From a virus: a stretch of 37,034 nucleotides of DNA. Where the stretch lies: IMG/VR virus record IMGVR_UViG_3300023223_000759, positions 1-37,034 of that record. One strand, 5' to 3'. The notes under the pieces were generated by a model. The model was not told where the DNA came from. It saw only the letters and a program-made list of their open reading frames with translations, and searched no databases. The translations under genes and the position numbers were made by a program. Of this stretch, positions 29,668-36,840 are shown in pieces. How positions within the stretch are numbered: position 1 is the first letter of the stretch; every line of letters begins with the position of its first letter.

Positions 29668-32600
29668 ATTTATCAATCCCCGCCCCCAATTTCTGGATAC
29701 TTCAGGCAAGCCGCTGAAAAACGGTAAAATGAATTTCTATGAAAATGGTACTTTGATCAGAAAAGACACGTTTGCTGATGTCAACCAAAAAAATAAAAAT
29801 GCCAATCCGGTTCCTCTAAATGCAGATGGGACTTTACCGAATGTATTTTATGCAGGAACAGCCAGAGTAATTTTAACTTTTGATAAAGGATCTGGGGAAG
29901 AACAAAGATTTGATCTCGACGGCGTTGGACAATTCGGAAGTGGCGCTGCTTTTGATGATTTTAATACTCTGACCGAATATGAAGATGGCGCGATTGTAGT
30001 GGCTTCTGATGGTCAAATATATAGGTCATTGCAGAATAATAATCAGGGTAATGATCCTGTTGCATCGCCTACTTTTTGGGAAAGAATACAGTTTATTCAG
30101 ACTTATAATGTCAATGTCACTTATGGTGTAGATGATATTGCCAAGGCAAGTAACGGTTTGATCTTCCGATCTCTTCAGGCCAATAATTTGAATAATGATC
30201 CTATCACATCTCCGTTATTTTGGGGAACACCTGTCGCATTTGTTGATGTTAATATGATTGGTGATCTTTCCTTTGCGGCAACAGAATTGACCATTTCTGC
30301 CGGCTCAGTGGCTGCATTAACCTCGCATCATACAATTGACACCGAAGCTGATGCGGCGGCAGATAATCTGGACACGATTACTGTTGCCGGCGTGGCCGAT
30401 GGAACAATGCTAATTTTGAGGCTTGCAGATGCGGCACGTGTGGTAACTATCAAGGATGGTACGGGCAACATTCAAACAAAGAACAATGCAGATATTATTC
30501 TTGATGTTAATATTCCGACAGTGCTTTTCCGAGTTGGAACAGATTGGTTCGAAGTTCAAAGACCGGTTATTGTTGTCAATCCATTTGATCAATCACTGAA
30601 TACAACTGATAGCCCCAGTTTTGTCGGACTGACGCTTGATAATGCTTTACCTATTGCTGAAGGTGGAACAGGAAGCATAACAGACAATGCCGCAAGAATT
30701 TCTCTCAGTCTTAGTTCGAGCATTGATAATGTAGCTGCATTAATTCTTTTGTCTTTAGAATCCGGACAATCAGTTGAAACAAAATTTTATGACCAGCGCA
30801 AATTTAAAGGCGGCGGATTATATCTTGTTAAAACGGCGGCTGAGGCTACAACGGATGGTGATACAATTGATGAATTTCATAATTTTACTTTAGCCAATAC
30901 CAATGTTGCTGTTTTGCAGCACGAGGGAGTTGTTACAGCCCCTCAATTTGGTGTATTTCCCGATGGTGTTACAAATTGGGAAAGTACCCAGGGCGCCAGG
31001 ATATTAGCTCTTTTTGCTGAAATGAATAAAGGTACAGAGATCAAATGGACTAGGATCGGATCAAATAATCTTTATTTCACCGGCCTCAATATTTTCAATA
31101 ATAAGGCCAATAACTGGACAATGAGTTTCGATGAGGGCGTGGAGTTTGGTAATATCCTACATATTATCAGTTCAGATACCCCGGTTTTTGCTGAACCTCT
31201 TTCTAATATTGATCTGGGAGTTGACCCTACCATTACCACCACAAGCCCACATTTAATGGTTGCAGACCGTTTCTGTGAATTTACAGGGACTGGAACTAAC
31301 CTTGATACCGGAAGCTTTCTAGTCAGCCCAACGGGGGCCGATACAGCGACAGTTACCGCGACAGTCACGGGGACATTTGTTGGCGGCACTATGAATGACA
31401 CGCCAATTAAAGACGTGACCATGAAGGGAACTTATACGACCTATGATCGCTGGGGGCTTATCAATGTTGATGGCCTTAAAGCTGATAGGGTTGTGTGCAA
31501 ATCTGATACCTCAAAAAATACATTAGGATTAGAAGGCGGTGGGGTTCATGTCTTTACCGAATGTAAGAACTTTGATGTTCAGGAAGTTATTATTGAAGAT
31601 ACCCAAAATCAAGCATCGAGCGCTACCATGCACGCTGCTTTTTCTGCTGATGGAATTGGACTTAAAAATCTTAAATTTGGTAAGATTTGGGTCAAAGATA
31701 CAAAAGTTAATGGCGTGATACTTCAAGGGGAGGGTTACCAAATTGGACAAATTGTGGTTGATTCCTATGGCAACGGCGTATTAACCAGCGTGATCCCATT
31801 TGCAGGAACTGCCGACTTATTTGGTGTTACAAGTGCGACAACAGCGCACGGCGTTTGGATGATTCGCGGAACAGGCCGGATTGATCATATTGTGATTGAT
31901 CAAGACAAAGGGTTTTCTGGTCGAGCATTTGCAAAAAAAGATGTTATGTTTGATCGTGATTTCTTGTTATTTGATTCACCGCAACAAACTTCATTTGTCG
32001 ATCTGAAGACAGGCTTTAGTGTAGGGCATATTGAACTTCGTAATCCTCAATATGTTGGGGTTGATTTTGGCAGTTATCAGGGCTGGTGCACTCCCGTAGT
32101 AGACAAAATTACTTTTGGAGTTATTCCTGATGATAATGATGCGGTAATATCTGACCCCCTAAGACTTGAAAGAGGACTGGTTAATTATGGATTTACGCAA
32201 TCAACTGTAGGCCAAATCCGCTGCCAGGATGCGAAAGAAGTGGCATTGGCAATGCATAATGTTATTTATACTGTTGAATCCACTGCAGCAATGATCCGGC
32301 GACCCTCTATAAATATCGGTTTTATTGAATGTGAAACCCATTTCGCCCAATTGATTGTGATGAATACTGCTCATACTATTGGCAGAATACAAACATGGGG
32401 CAGGGGAATTAAGGATTCATTATTCTTGGAACCGGCGATCGTTGTGGGTTCAAGAGCTAAATCTGGAAATATAAATGCCATTAATTCCGAGGCTGCGGCG
32501 GCTGTCAATGCGGCGATTTTGAAACATAGCGGGACGGCCTGTAAGGTTGGGGCGGTAAATACTAATAACTTTATACCCAATATATCTAGCGATGTTGGGG

Positions 32601-32881
32601 TGCTGGACTTTAGAGGATTCCAACTGAAAATTGGTAGTGTTAAAATTGATGCTGATGTTCTTTCAACAACAGGCGTCGGGATTTCTTATAATGGTTGTCA
32701 GAATTCAAGTTTTGATCAAATTCTGGTAGAGAATATGGGTACGGGGGTTCATGAAGGGGCCGCTGGCACAAATGCTAACCTGACCTGTATTCGTTGCATT
32801 GCGATTGGTAATACCACAAATTCAGATTTGCCTGTTGCCCGGCTGGTTAATAACTTTGGTAATGTAACGTGGACGGTTTAG
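29657..32881 (+). CDS. Tailspike with P22-type head-binding domain and mosaic body
   Basis: A 1074-aa adhesin. Residues 1-95 (INPRPQFLDTSGKPLKNGK, then FDLDGVGQFG) match the P22 gp9 head-binding domain. Residues 105-145 and 150-193 are tandem repeats of a module with IYRSLQNNNQGNDP and IFRSLQANNLNNDP followed by SPxFW, resembling small carbohydrate-binding modules. From about 240 comes a short beta domain (RVVTIKDGTGNIQT) and a tail-fibre linker (QSLNTTDSPSFVGLTL). Residues 430-1074 look like a right-handed beta-helix that should bind or cleave host surface glycan. Catalytic residues cannot be assigned. It overlaps the previous gene by 11 bases. Confidence 0.88.
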   Translation: MTNRFINPRPQFLDTSGKPLKNGKMNFYENGTLIRKDTFADVNQKNKNANPVPLNADGTLPNVFYAGTARVILTFDKGSGEEQRFDLDGVGQFGSGAAFDDFNTLTEYEDGAIVVASDGQIYRSLQNNNQGNDPVASPTFWERIQFIQTYNVNVTYGVDDIAKASNGLIFRSLQANNLNNDPITSPLFWGTPVAFVDVNMIGDLSFAATELTISAGSVAALTSHHTIDTEADAAADNLDTITVAGVADGTMLILRLADAARVVTIKDGTGNIQTKNNADIILDVNIPTVLFRVGTDWFEVQRPVIVVNPFDQSLNTTDSPSFVGLTLDNALPIAEGGTGSITDNAARISLSLSSSIDNVAALILLSLESGQSVETKFYDQRKFKGGGLYLVKTAAEATTDGDTIDEFHNFTLANTNVAVLQHEGVVTAPQFGVFPDGVTNWESTQGARILALFAEMNKGTEIKWTRIGSNNLYFTGLNIFNNKANNWTMSFDEGVEFGNILHIISSDTPVFAEPLSNIDLGVDPTITTTSPHLMVADRFCEFTGTGTNLDTGSFLVSPTGADTATVTATVTGTFVGGTMNDTPIKDVTMKGTYTTYDRWGLINVDGLKADRVVCKSDTSKNTLGLEGGGVHVFTECKNFDVQEVIIEDTQNQASSATMHAAFSADGIGLKNLKFGKIWVKDTKVNGVILQGEGYQIGQIVVDSYGNGVLTSVIPFAGTADLFGVTSATTAHGVWMIRGTGRIDHIVIDQDKGFSGRAFAKKDVMFDRDFLLFDSPQQTSFVDLKTGFSVGHIELRNPQYVGVDFGSYQGWCTPVVDKITFGVIPDDNDAVISDPLRLERGLVNYGFTQSTVGQIRCQDAKEVALAMHNVIYTVESTAAMIRRPSINIGFIECETHFAQLIVMNTAHTIGRIQTWGRGIKDSLFLEPAIVVGSRAKSGNINAINSEAAAAVNAAILKHSGTACKVGAVNTNNFIPNISSDVGVLDFRGFQLKIGSVKIDADVLSTTGVGISYNGCQNSSFDQILVENMGTGVHEGAAGTNANLTCIRCIAIGNTTNSDLPVARLVNNFGNVTWTV

Positions 32882-32891
32882 AAGAAACAAC

Positions 32892-33299
32892 ATGACTTAT
32901 TCATATGGTAAAATAAGCGCAGAACGGCTTTCAACATGCCATGAATTGCAGCAAGAACTTTGGAATCGTGTCATCAAATGCATGGATGTTTCTATTTTTT
33001 GTGGTGAGCGCGATGAAAAAGCGCAGACAGAAGCCTTTAACAAGGGTAATAGCCTTGCCCGGTATCCTGAAAGCCCTCACAATACATCACCGAGCCTTGC
33101 AGTTGATGCAGGTCCATATCCAGAAGGTTATTCCAGTATTCCTGCATTCATGAAATTGCGTGAAATTGTTTTGCGCGAATGGTCACAAATGAAAACTGGT
33201 GATTATATTCTTGTTTGGGGTGGTGATTGGGATGCTGACGGGGACTATGGCGACCAAAAACTATTTGATCCCGCACATTGGGAAATTAGAAAGATTTAA
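32892..33299 (+). CDS. Endolysin, M15-type L-alanyl-D-glutamate peptidase
   Basis: A 135-aa single-domain peptidase of the VanY/M15C type. Zinc ligands are H63 in SPHNTSPSLAVD with D72, and H129 in FDPAHWE. The N-terminal GKISAERLSTCHELQQ is the usual M15C opening. It cleaves peptidoglycan stem peptides. No signal peptide or signal-anchor is present, so it needs a holin; candidates follow directly downstream. Length is typical. Confidence 0.93.
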   Translation: MTYSYGKISAERLSTCHELQQELWNRVIKCMDVSIFCGERDEKAQTEAFNKGNSLARYPESPHNTSPSLAVDAGPYPEGYSSIPAFMKLREIVLREWSQMKTGDYILVWGGDWDADGDYGDQKLFDPAHWEIRKI

Positions 33300-33301
33300 C
33301 G

Positions 33302-33874
33302 ATGAAAATATTTGACATTATTAAAAAAGTTGGCGGCGGTATTATAAGCACGGTTGTGCCTGGTGGCGGGGCCATTCTCGGGGTCGTCAATGCTTTATTG
33401 CCTTCTGACAAGCAACTTCCAAACAATGCCACCGGCGCAGATGTTTCTGTGGCCATGGCCGGTCTATCTTCATCTGATCGTCTGGTTTTGGCGGCCAAGG
33501 AATTCGACGTTGATATCACTCAAATCAAAGAAAGTCATTCAACTGTGCGAGCCATGTTAGAAGCAGATGTTGCCAATCCGCATTCGACCCGGCCCCGGAT
33601 TGCTTTAGGATCTTTCTACGTGATTGCCTTTTCTATAGTTGTTGCAGTGGGTGCATGGGCATATGGGGTTGTCACAGGAGACGATATAATGGTCAAGGCC
33701 GTAATGGGGGGGTGGCAGTTCATCTTAGCCATGATTGCGCCACTGGTGACCCTTCTTTGGGCTTATTTCGGGGTATTGAAGGCAGAACATAAGAATAAAC
33801 TTGACGCAGCCAACGGATCTGCCACACCATCGGGCATAACCGGCTTAATATCATCATTGATTTCTAAAAAATAA
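33302..33874 (+). CDS. 3TM-type holin-like protein
   Basis: A 190-aa protein with a Gly-rich hydrophobic N-terminus (IISTVVPGGGAILGVVNALL), then two clear membrane helices (SFYVIAFSIVVAVGAWAYG at about 106-124 and FILAMIAPLVTLLWAYFGVL at about 138-157) and a polar C-terminus. This matches the 3TM holin pattern. Three bases after the endolysin. Candidate for membrane permeabilisation, alongside the gene at 34463. Confidence 0.8.
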   Translation: MKIFDIIKKVGGGIISTVVPGGGAILGVVNALLPSDKQLPNNATGADVSVAMAGLSSSDRLVLAAKEFDVDITQIKESHSTVRAMLEADVANPHSTRPRIALGSFYVIAFSIVVAVGAWAYGVVTGDDIMVKAVMGGWQFILAMIAPLVTLLWAYFGVLKAEHKNKLDAANGSATPSGITGLISSLISKK

Positions 33875-33885
33875 AGGACAATACC

Positions 33886-34002
33886 ATGCCAAGTGATACC
33901 AGAAAAGAACGCGCTAAAAATAAGGCCAAAGCCAAAGCACCGATTAAAATAGCTGTTGGACGCGGAAAGAAAAGACCCAAGAAGAAGAAGAAGAAAACAT
34001 GA
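33886..34002 (+). CDS. Highly basic small protein, 38 aa
   Basis: Reads MPSDTRKERAKNKAKAKAPI and ends RPKKKKKKT; about half Lys/Arg. AAAGGA precedes it and the stop overlaps the next ATG (ATGA). The poly-Lys codons (AAG repeated, then AAA) could slow or slip ribosomes. It may bind nucleic acid, phospholipid or peptidoglycan, but the function is unknown. Confidence 0.7.
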   Translation: MPSDTRKERAKNKAKAKAPIKIAVGRGKKRPKKKKKKT

Positions 34003-34466
34003 TTTATATTCTGGAATTTCTCATGATTGGGGTTCTGTTTTTCCAGCCGAGCCAAAGCCGCTTGTTTGCAGGAAGCATTTTTGTTTTTGCCTTAATGCTT
34101 CATGAGTTATTTTTTGCGCAATCTGAAGGGCTTGCATATTATGGAAGTGCTTCTTTATTTTATATCGGAATTATGATTATTACTTTGGCGGCGGCACCGG
34201 TTACAAGGCTTGTTTTGGATATTCACAAGATTTGTCTGGCGTCTATCTTTATAAATGCGTGCGGCTGGCTTCTTTGGTTTTTGCACTTTCCCCCGGCTGC
34301 ATATAATATTACATATTTAGGACTTCATTGTTGGGCCATATATGCATTGATGCAACGTATCCGAGGAAGAGAAAATGAATTTAGAACTGATTGGGGGAGC
34401 ATTAATTTTCGCATTAGTGTTAGTTCACGGAATAAATATTTACCTCAATACAAAGGCAAGATATGA
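33999..34466 (+). CDS. Integral membrane protein, 155 aa
   Basis: Four hydrophobic segments: MIYILEFLMIGVLFF, then LFAGSIFVFALMLHELFF, GSASLFYIGIMIITLAAAP, and from CLASIFINACGWLLWFLHF into YLGLHCWAIYALMQ. Coupled to the basic protein and, through ATGA at 34463, to the next holin-like gene. The last 92 bases are overlapped in another frame by the gene at 34375. No family recognised; possibly an antiholin or lysis-control protein. Confidence 0.72.
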   Translation: MIYILEFLMIGVLFFQPSQSRLFAGSIFVFALMLHELFFAQSEGLAYYGSASLFYIGIMIITLAAAPVTRLVLDIHKICLASIFINACGWLLWFLHFPPAAYNITYLGLHCWAIYALMQRIRGRENEFRTDWGSINFRISVSSRNKYLPQYKGKI

Positions 34467-34575
34467 ACGCGAAAGAGCATATATTAAACTTTGTCGAGAA
34501 CAAGGTCACTGCCGCCCTGACAAGTGCCGGAACTGTTGCTTCAGGGATAAGCAGTGCAATGGATTGGATACCTGA
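34375..34575 (+). CDS. Overlapping membrane protein with cysteine cluster, 66 aa
   Basis: GAGGAAGAGAAA precedes the ATG. One membrane helix (LIGGALIFALVLVHGINIYL), a charged stretch, then CREQGHCRPDKCRNCCFRDK. It overlaps the 3' end of the gene at 33999 by 92 bases and the 5' end of that at 34463 by 113 bases, each in a different frame. Topology (short N-terminus, one helix, extramembrane tail) is like that of small lysis or spanin-type proteins, but there is no lipobox. Unknown function. Confidence 0.6.
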   Translation: MNLELIGGALIFALVLVHGINIYLNTKARYERERAYIKLCREQGHCRPDKCRNCCFRDKQCNGLDT

Positions 34576-34732
34576 AGTTCTCGGATATACGGCCACTACC
34601 ATCGGCATAATTTTATCATCTATTATGATCTATAATCAGTGGCACAACGGGAAAGCCGAAAGAAAAAAAACCCATTACGAAACTATGGTCTTAAAAGCCA
34701 AGCTTGCTGAGATTGAAGAAAAGCTTAATTGA
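34463..34732 (+). CDS. Small holin-like membrane protein, 89 aa
   Basis: N-terminal amphipathic region, one clear membrane helix (TATTIGIILSSIMIYNQW) and a charged coiled-coil C-terminus (AERKKTHYETMVLKAKLAEI). This layout is seen in several phage holins. AAGGCAAGAT precedes the ATG, which overlaps the previous stop. Last gene of the rightward transcript, followed by the terminator at 34750. Confidence 0.75.
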   Translation: MNAKEHILNFVENKVTAALTSAGTVASGISSAMDWIPEVLGYTATTIGIILSSIMIYNQWHNGKAERKKTHYETMVLKAKLAEIEEKLN

Positions 34733-34749
34733 TTTCCTCCCCAACTAAA

Positions 34750-34777
34750 AAGGCCCCAACTTCTACAGCGGGGCCTT
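34750..34777. terminator. Bidirectional intrinsic terminator between the arms
   Basis: AAGGCCCC (34750-34757) and GGGGCCTT (34770-34777) form an 8-bp stem with a 12-base loop. Rightward it is followed by CCTTTTAT; leftward by TTTTTAGTT. It lies between the convergent ends of the rightward (34732) and leftward (34801) genes. Confidence 0.88.
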
Positions 34778-34800
34778 CCTTTTATCTGGATGCGGTCCAA

Positions 34801-35055
34801 CTATTTCTCCATTGATGGAAACCCGCCACGGCTGTTGTTTTTTCTTGGCAGAGCGCTCTTTTTGGTTACTTCAAGATCATCTTCGTCAAACCAATAACTA
34901 TCAGGCATTTTTTTATCCTCTCCAATGAAGGGTTGAACCATATAGCGATTGCAGCCATGAAGATGGTCGGCTCTTGCGGTTATCATGCCATTAAAACCAG
35001 TGGTCAAGCTTTTCACTTTATCACCATTGTTTAATGTAAAATCTGTTTTTGTCAT
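34801..35055 (-). CDS. Conserved phage protein, 84 aa, probable small beta-barrel
   Basis: Start at 35055 (MTKTDFTLNNGDKVKSLTTG) follows AAAGGAAAAACT; ATGs at 35091 and 35112 are in frame but less well supported. The pattern GDKVKSLTTGFNGMITARAD, then GCNRYMVQP, is that of a small phage protein with an SH3/KOW-like feel. Last gene of the leftward transcript. Function unknown. Confidence 0.76.
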   Translation of the reverse strand: MTKTDFTLNNGDKVKSLTTGFNGMITARADHLHGCNRYMVQPFIGEDKKMPDSYWFDEDDLEVTKKSALPRKNNSRGGFPSMEK

Positions 35056-35092
35056 AGTTTTTCCTTTTGGTTTGTTAAAAAAATTAAACATA

Positions 35093-35257
35093 TCATAGTT
35101 TCTCCATTTCATGTTCGCCGCAGGTATCAGCTAAATATATCATTGGCCTACGCGGTTTCCCGTCATCATACTTATCTATAATATCTGACAATAAGCATAC
35201 GTAAAAGTGACCGTCATGATGATGATTTTTGCAATTGCTGCATTTGTATGTCTCCAT
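35093..35257 (-). CDS. Small Cys/His-rich protein, 54 aa
   Basis: Reads METYKCSNCKNHHHDGHFYV and continues with a later cysteine (ADTCGEHEMEKL). The CSNC-HHH-H-C pattern could bind zinc. A GTG at 35272 in the same frame is another start. No strong ribosome site for either. It fits between the genes at 35055 and 35279. Confidence 0.55.
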   Translation of the reverse strand: METYKCSNCKNHHHDGHFYVCLLSDIIDKYDDGKPRRPMIYLADTCGEHEMEKL

Positions 35258-35278
35258 ATATTTACTGCTCACGGTAAT

Positions 35279-35437
35279 TTAAAAATCTTTCTGTTTTGTA
35301 ACATGCCAACCATCGCACTTTGAGCAATGGTAGGTTGTTGCTTTTATCCGCCTCTTTTTTGCAGATCTATTAGCCGCGCTTTGTGTCGTAAATTTATGCT
35401 TTCGATCACAGCTAAAATATTCAGACATGGCACTCAT
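35279..35437 (-). CDS. Small protein with CxxC, 52 aa
   Basis: Reads MSAMSEYFSCDRKHKFTTQS onward and ends HCSKCDGWHVTKQKDF. The basic centre and YHCSKC-WHVT ending resemble small phage zinc-binding proteins. AAAGAAAG lies before the ATG at 35437; a second ATG is at 35428. Its ATG overlaps the stop of a possible 37-aa frame upstream. Confidence 0.6.
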   Translation of the reverse strand: MSAMSEYFSCDRKHKFTTQSAANRSAKKRRIKATTYHCSKCDGWHVTKQKDF

Positions 35438-35547
35438 TTTAACTTTCTTTGGATATCTGATTTATCTAAATCGTTATTAATCTTCTCTGATTCTATCCAT
35501 GCGGGAATACGAAAAGGTCTTTGTCGCTGGTGGCCCGATGCAAGCAC
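35434..35547 (-). CDS. Possible 37-aa protein (weak)
   Basis: A GTG-started frame ending KSDIQRKLK, whose stop overlaps the ATG at 35437. The content (RPFRIPAWIESEKINNDLDK) looks protein-like, but there is no ribosome site. A 24-codon frame with a good site (ATG at 35567, stop at 35493) overlaps it in another frame and may act as its leader. Confidence 0.3.
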   Translation of the reverse strand: MLASGHQRQRPFRIPAWIESEKINNDLDKSDIQRKLK

Positions 35548-35594
35548 ATCATTTTACTGATTATCATTATCTTTTCCTGTTTAATTAAAGGAGT

Positions 35595-35631
35595 GGGGAA
35601 GCGGTTGGAAGGAGGGAAAACCCGCTTCCCC
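35595..35631 (-). ncRNA. Hairpin with anti-Shine-Dalgarno-like loop
   Basis: GGGGAAGCGG and CCGCTTCCCC form a 10-bp stem with a 17-base loop (35605-35621). In the leftward transcript the loop contains CCTCCTT, the anti-Shine-Dalgarno core of 16S rRNA. No T-run follows, so it is not a standard terminator. A small regulatory RNA or leader element is possible. Confidence 0.45.
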
Positions 35632-35673
35632 GGCGCGGCGGATAAGGACCGCGCTGTTTTGTTCATTTTCGAG

Positions 35674-35958
35674 TTAAACCAGGTTACCTTGGCGATCCAT
35701 CTGTTCATTCATATCGGAACAGGCGTCATGGGCTGCTTCAATAACACGAGTAAGAGATTTCAGTGTACTTGGTGATTCTTCATTAGGACACATTTCTTTG
35801 CCGCACTCGGGTGCTGGACCATATAGCTTGTCGTTAATTTTTTTGAAGTGTTCGGTCACACTGTGTATGCGGCCCACAACATCATTGATCCTGTTTATAG
35901 CAATTGCCAATTCTGCTGACGGCATTACTGTTGATTCTGTTAAAGTTTTCGGTTCCAT
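35674..35958 (-). CDS. Hypothetical protein, 94 aa
   Basis: AAAGGAAATAAAT precedes the ATG. Helical throughout (AELAIAINRINDVVGRIHSV), acidic, two cysteines in the middle (PECGKEMCPN). Likely a small coiled-coil protein; no family recognised. The hairpin at 35595 lies just after its stop. Confidence 0.74.
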   Translation of the reverse strand: MEPKTLTESTVMPSAELAIAINRINDVVGRIHSVTEHFKKINDKLYGPAPECGKEMCPNEESPSTLKSLTRVIEAAHDACSDMNEQMDRQGNLV

Positions 35959-35998
35959 ATTTATTTCCTTTAGTTGTTATACCCAAGCGGGCGGTTAA

Positions 35999-36223
35999 TT
36001 AAGCGTCCAACATTATATGGACAAAATCTTTCCTATCGTGGCAAGCGTTTCTTTCGGGCGCACCAGCTAGAGATTTGTCACCTTCTTTGCGAATGAACCA
36101 CCCGTTTGAAGTTCCGCAAGGGTTCTCTTTTTCAGCGAATGTGGTCACTTGAAAATCATCCCATTCTTTAGGGATGCAGACCTGCATACTAAGCAATCCT
36201 CGTTGTGTAACTTCTGGTATCAT
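35999..36223 (-). CDS. Conserved small phage protein, 74 aa
   Basis: TAGGAGAAGAC precedes the ATG. The sequence PKEWDDFQVTTFAEKENPCG, then NGWFIRKEGDKSLAG, and an ending FVHIMLDA match a small conserved phage protein I have seen in early regions; function unknown. Two hairpins lie in its 119-bp upstream gap. Confidence 0.8.
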   Translation of the reverse strand: MIPEVTQRGLLSMQVCIPKEWDDFQVTTFAEKENPCGTSNGWFIRKEGDKSLAGAPERNACHDRKDFVHIMLDA

Positions 36224-36259
36224 TGTCTTCTCCTATGGGTATTATTTAAATTAATTGGT

Positions 36260-36328
36260 GGTGGACCGCGCTTGGGGGAGACACGGCCCACCGAGGCCGG
36301 AAGATGGGGAAGGGTAAACTCCCGGCCT
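36260..36328 (-). ncRNA. Tandem hairpins with pyrimidine-rich loops
   Basis: First stem 36260-36268 with 36284-36292 (9 positions, one A-C mismatch); second stem 36294-36300 with 36322-36328 (7 bp). On the leftward strand the loops read TGTCTCCCCCAAGCG and GAGTTTACCCTTCCCCATCT, both C/U-rich like the loop at 35605. They occupy the gap between the HNH gene and the gene at 36223. Confidence 0.42.
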
Positions 36329-36342
36329 ATTCTGGTTTCTGT

Positions 36343-36840
36343 TCATATTTCGTTCAAGTGAGCGAACTCACCGTGGTATTTCTTTGCCGCTTTGTTATAG
36401 ATTTTTGCTGCTTCAGTCTTGGATTTAAAAACTCCGAGATATGTTGATTTTTTATTACGCATTATTTGAGCCTGCCATTTTTTGGCATGTTTAAGCCAAC
36501 TTACCCCCTTAAAGCCAGACGTATTGTTTTTATATGCCTTTCCGTTCATAAGGTTTTGAGAATGAGTGCACTCTCTTAAATTGCACCAACGGTTATCATC
36601 CTTTATGTGGTTAATATGATCAACCTGGTCTTTAGGAAATTTACCCATCATATAAAGGAAGGCTATGCGATGTGCTAGATACAGTTTGCAAGATATATTT
36701 ATACGAACGTAACCTTTATGATCACCACCTGCCACCCTACCAACTAATTGTGATTGGAAAGCAGACAGCCAAGTAAATATGCCAGTATCGGGGTCATAAT
36801 GAAGCCGCCTTTTTAGTTCCTCTTGGGTTAATTCACTCAT
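36343..36840 (-). CDS. HNH endonuclease with AP2 domain (homing-type)
   Basis: A 165-aa protein. Residues 55-95 carry the HNH_3 core (AHRIAFLYMMGKFPKDQVDH, then INHIKDDNRWCNLRECTHSQ) and 108-162 an AP2-type DNA-binding domain (GFKGVSWLKHAKKWQ, then YLGVFKSKTEAAKIYN). This is the usual build of free-standing phage homing endonucleases. Its ATG overlaps the stop of the 205-aa recombination-partner gene, so it is fitted into the operon rather than interrupting a gene. All HNH residues look intact. Confidence 0.92.
   Translation of the reverse strand: MSELTQEELKRRLHYDPDTGIFTWLSAFQSQLVGRVAGGDHKGYVRINISCKLYLAHRIAFLYMMGKFPKDQVDHINHIKDDNRWCNLRECTHSQNLMNGKAYKNNTSGFKGVSWLKHAKKWQAQIMRNKKSTYLGVFKSKTEAAKIYNKAAKKYHGEFAHLNEI

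Noticed and set aside
34375-34575. Outer-membrane spanin (Rz1-like lipoprotein)
   Set aside because: No signal-peptide lipobox cysteine after the membrane helix; the cysteines lie far down the tail, so only a general lysis-related label is given.
35493-35567. Programmed -1 frameshift joining the 24- and 37-codon frames
   Set aside because: No slippery heptamer is visible in the overlap; kept only as a possible leader.
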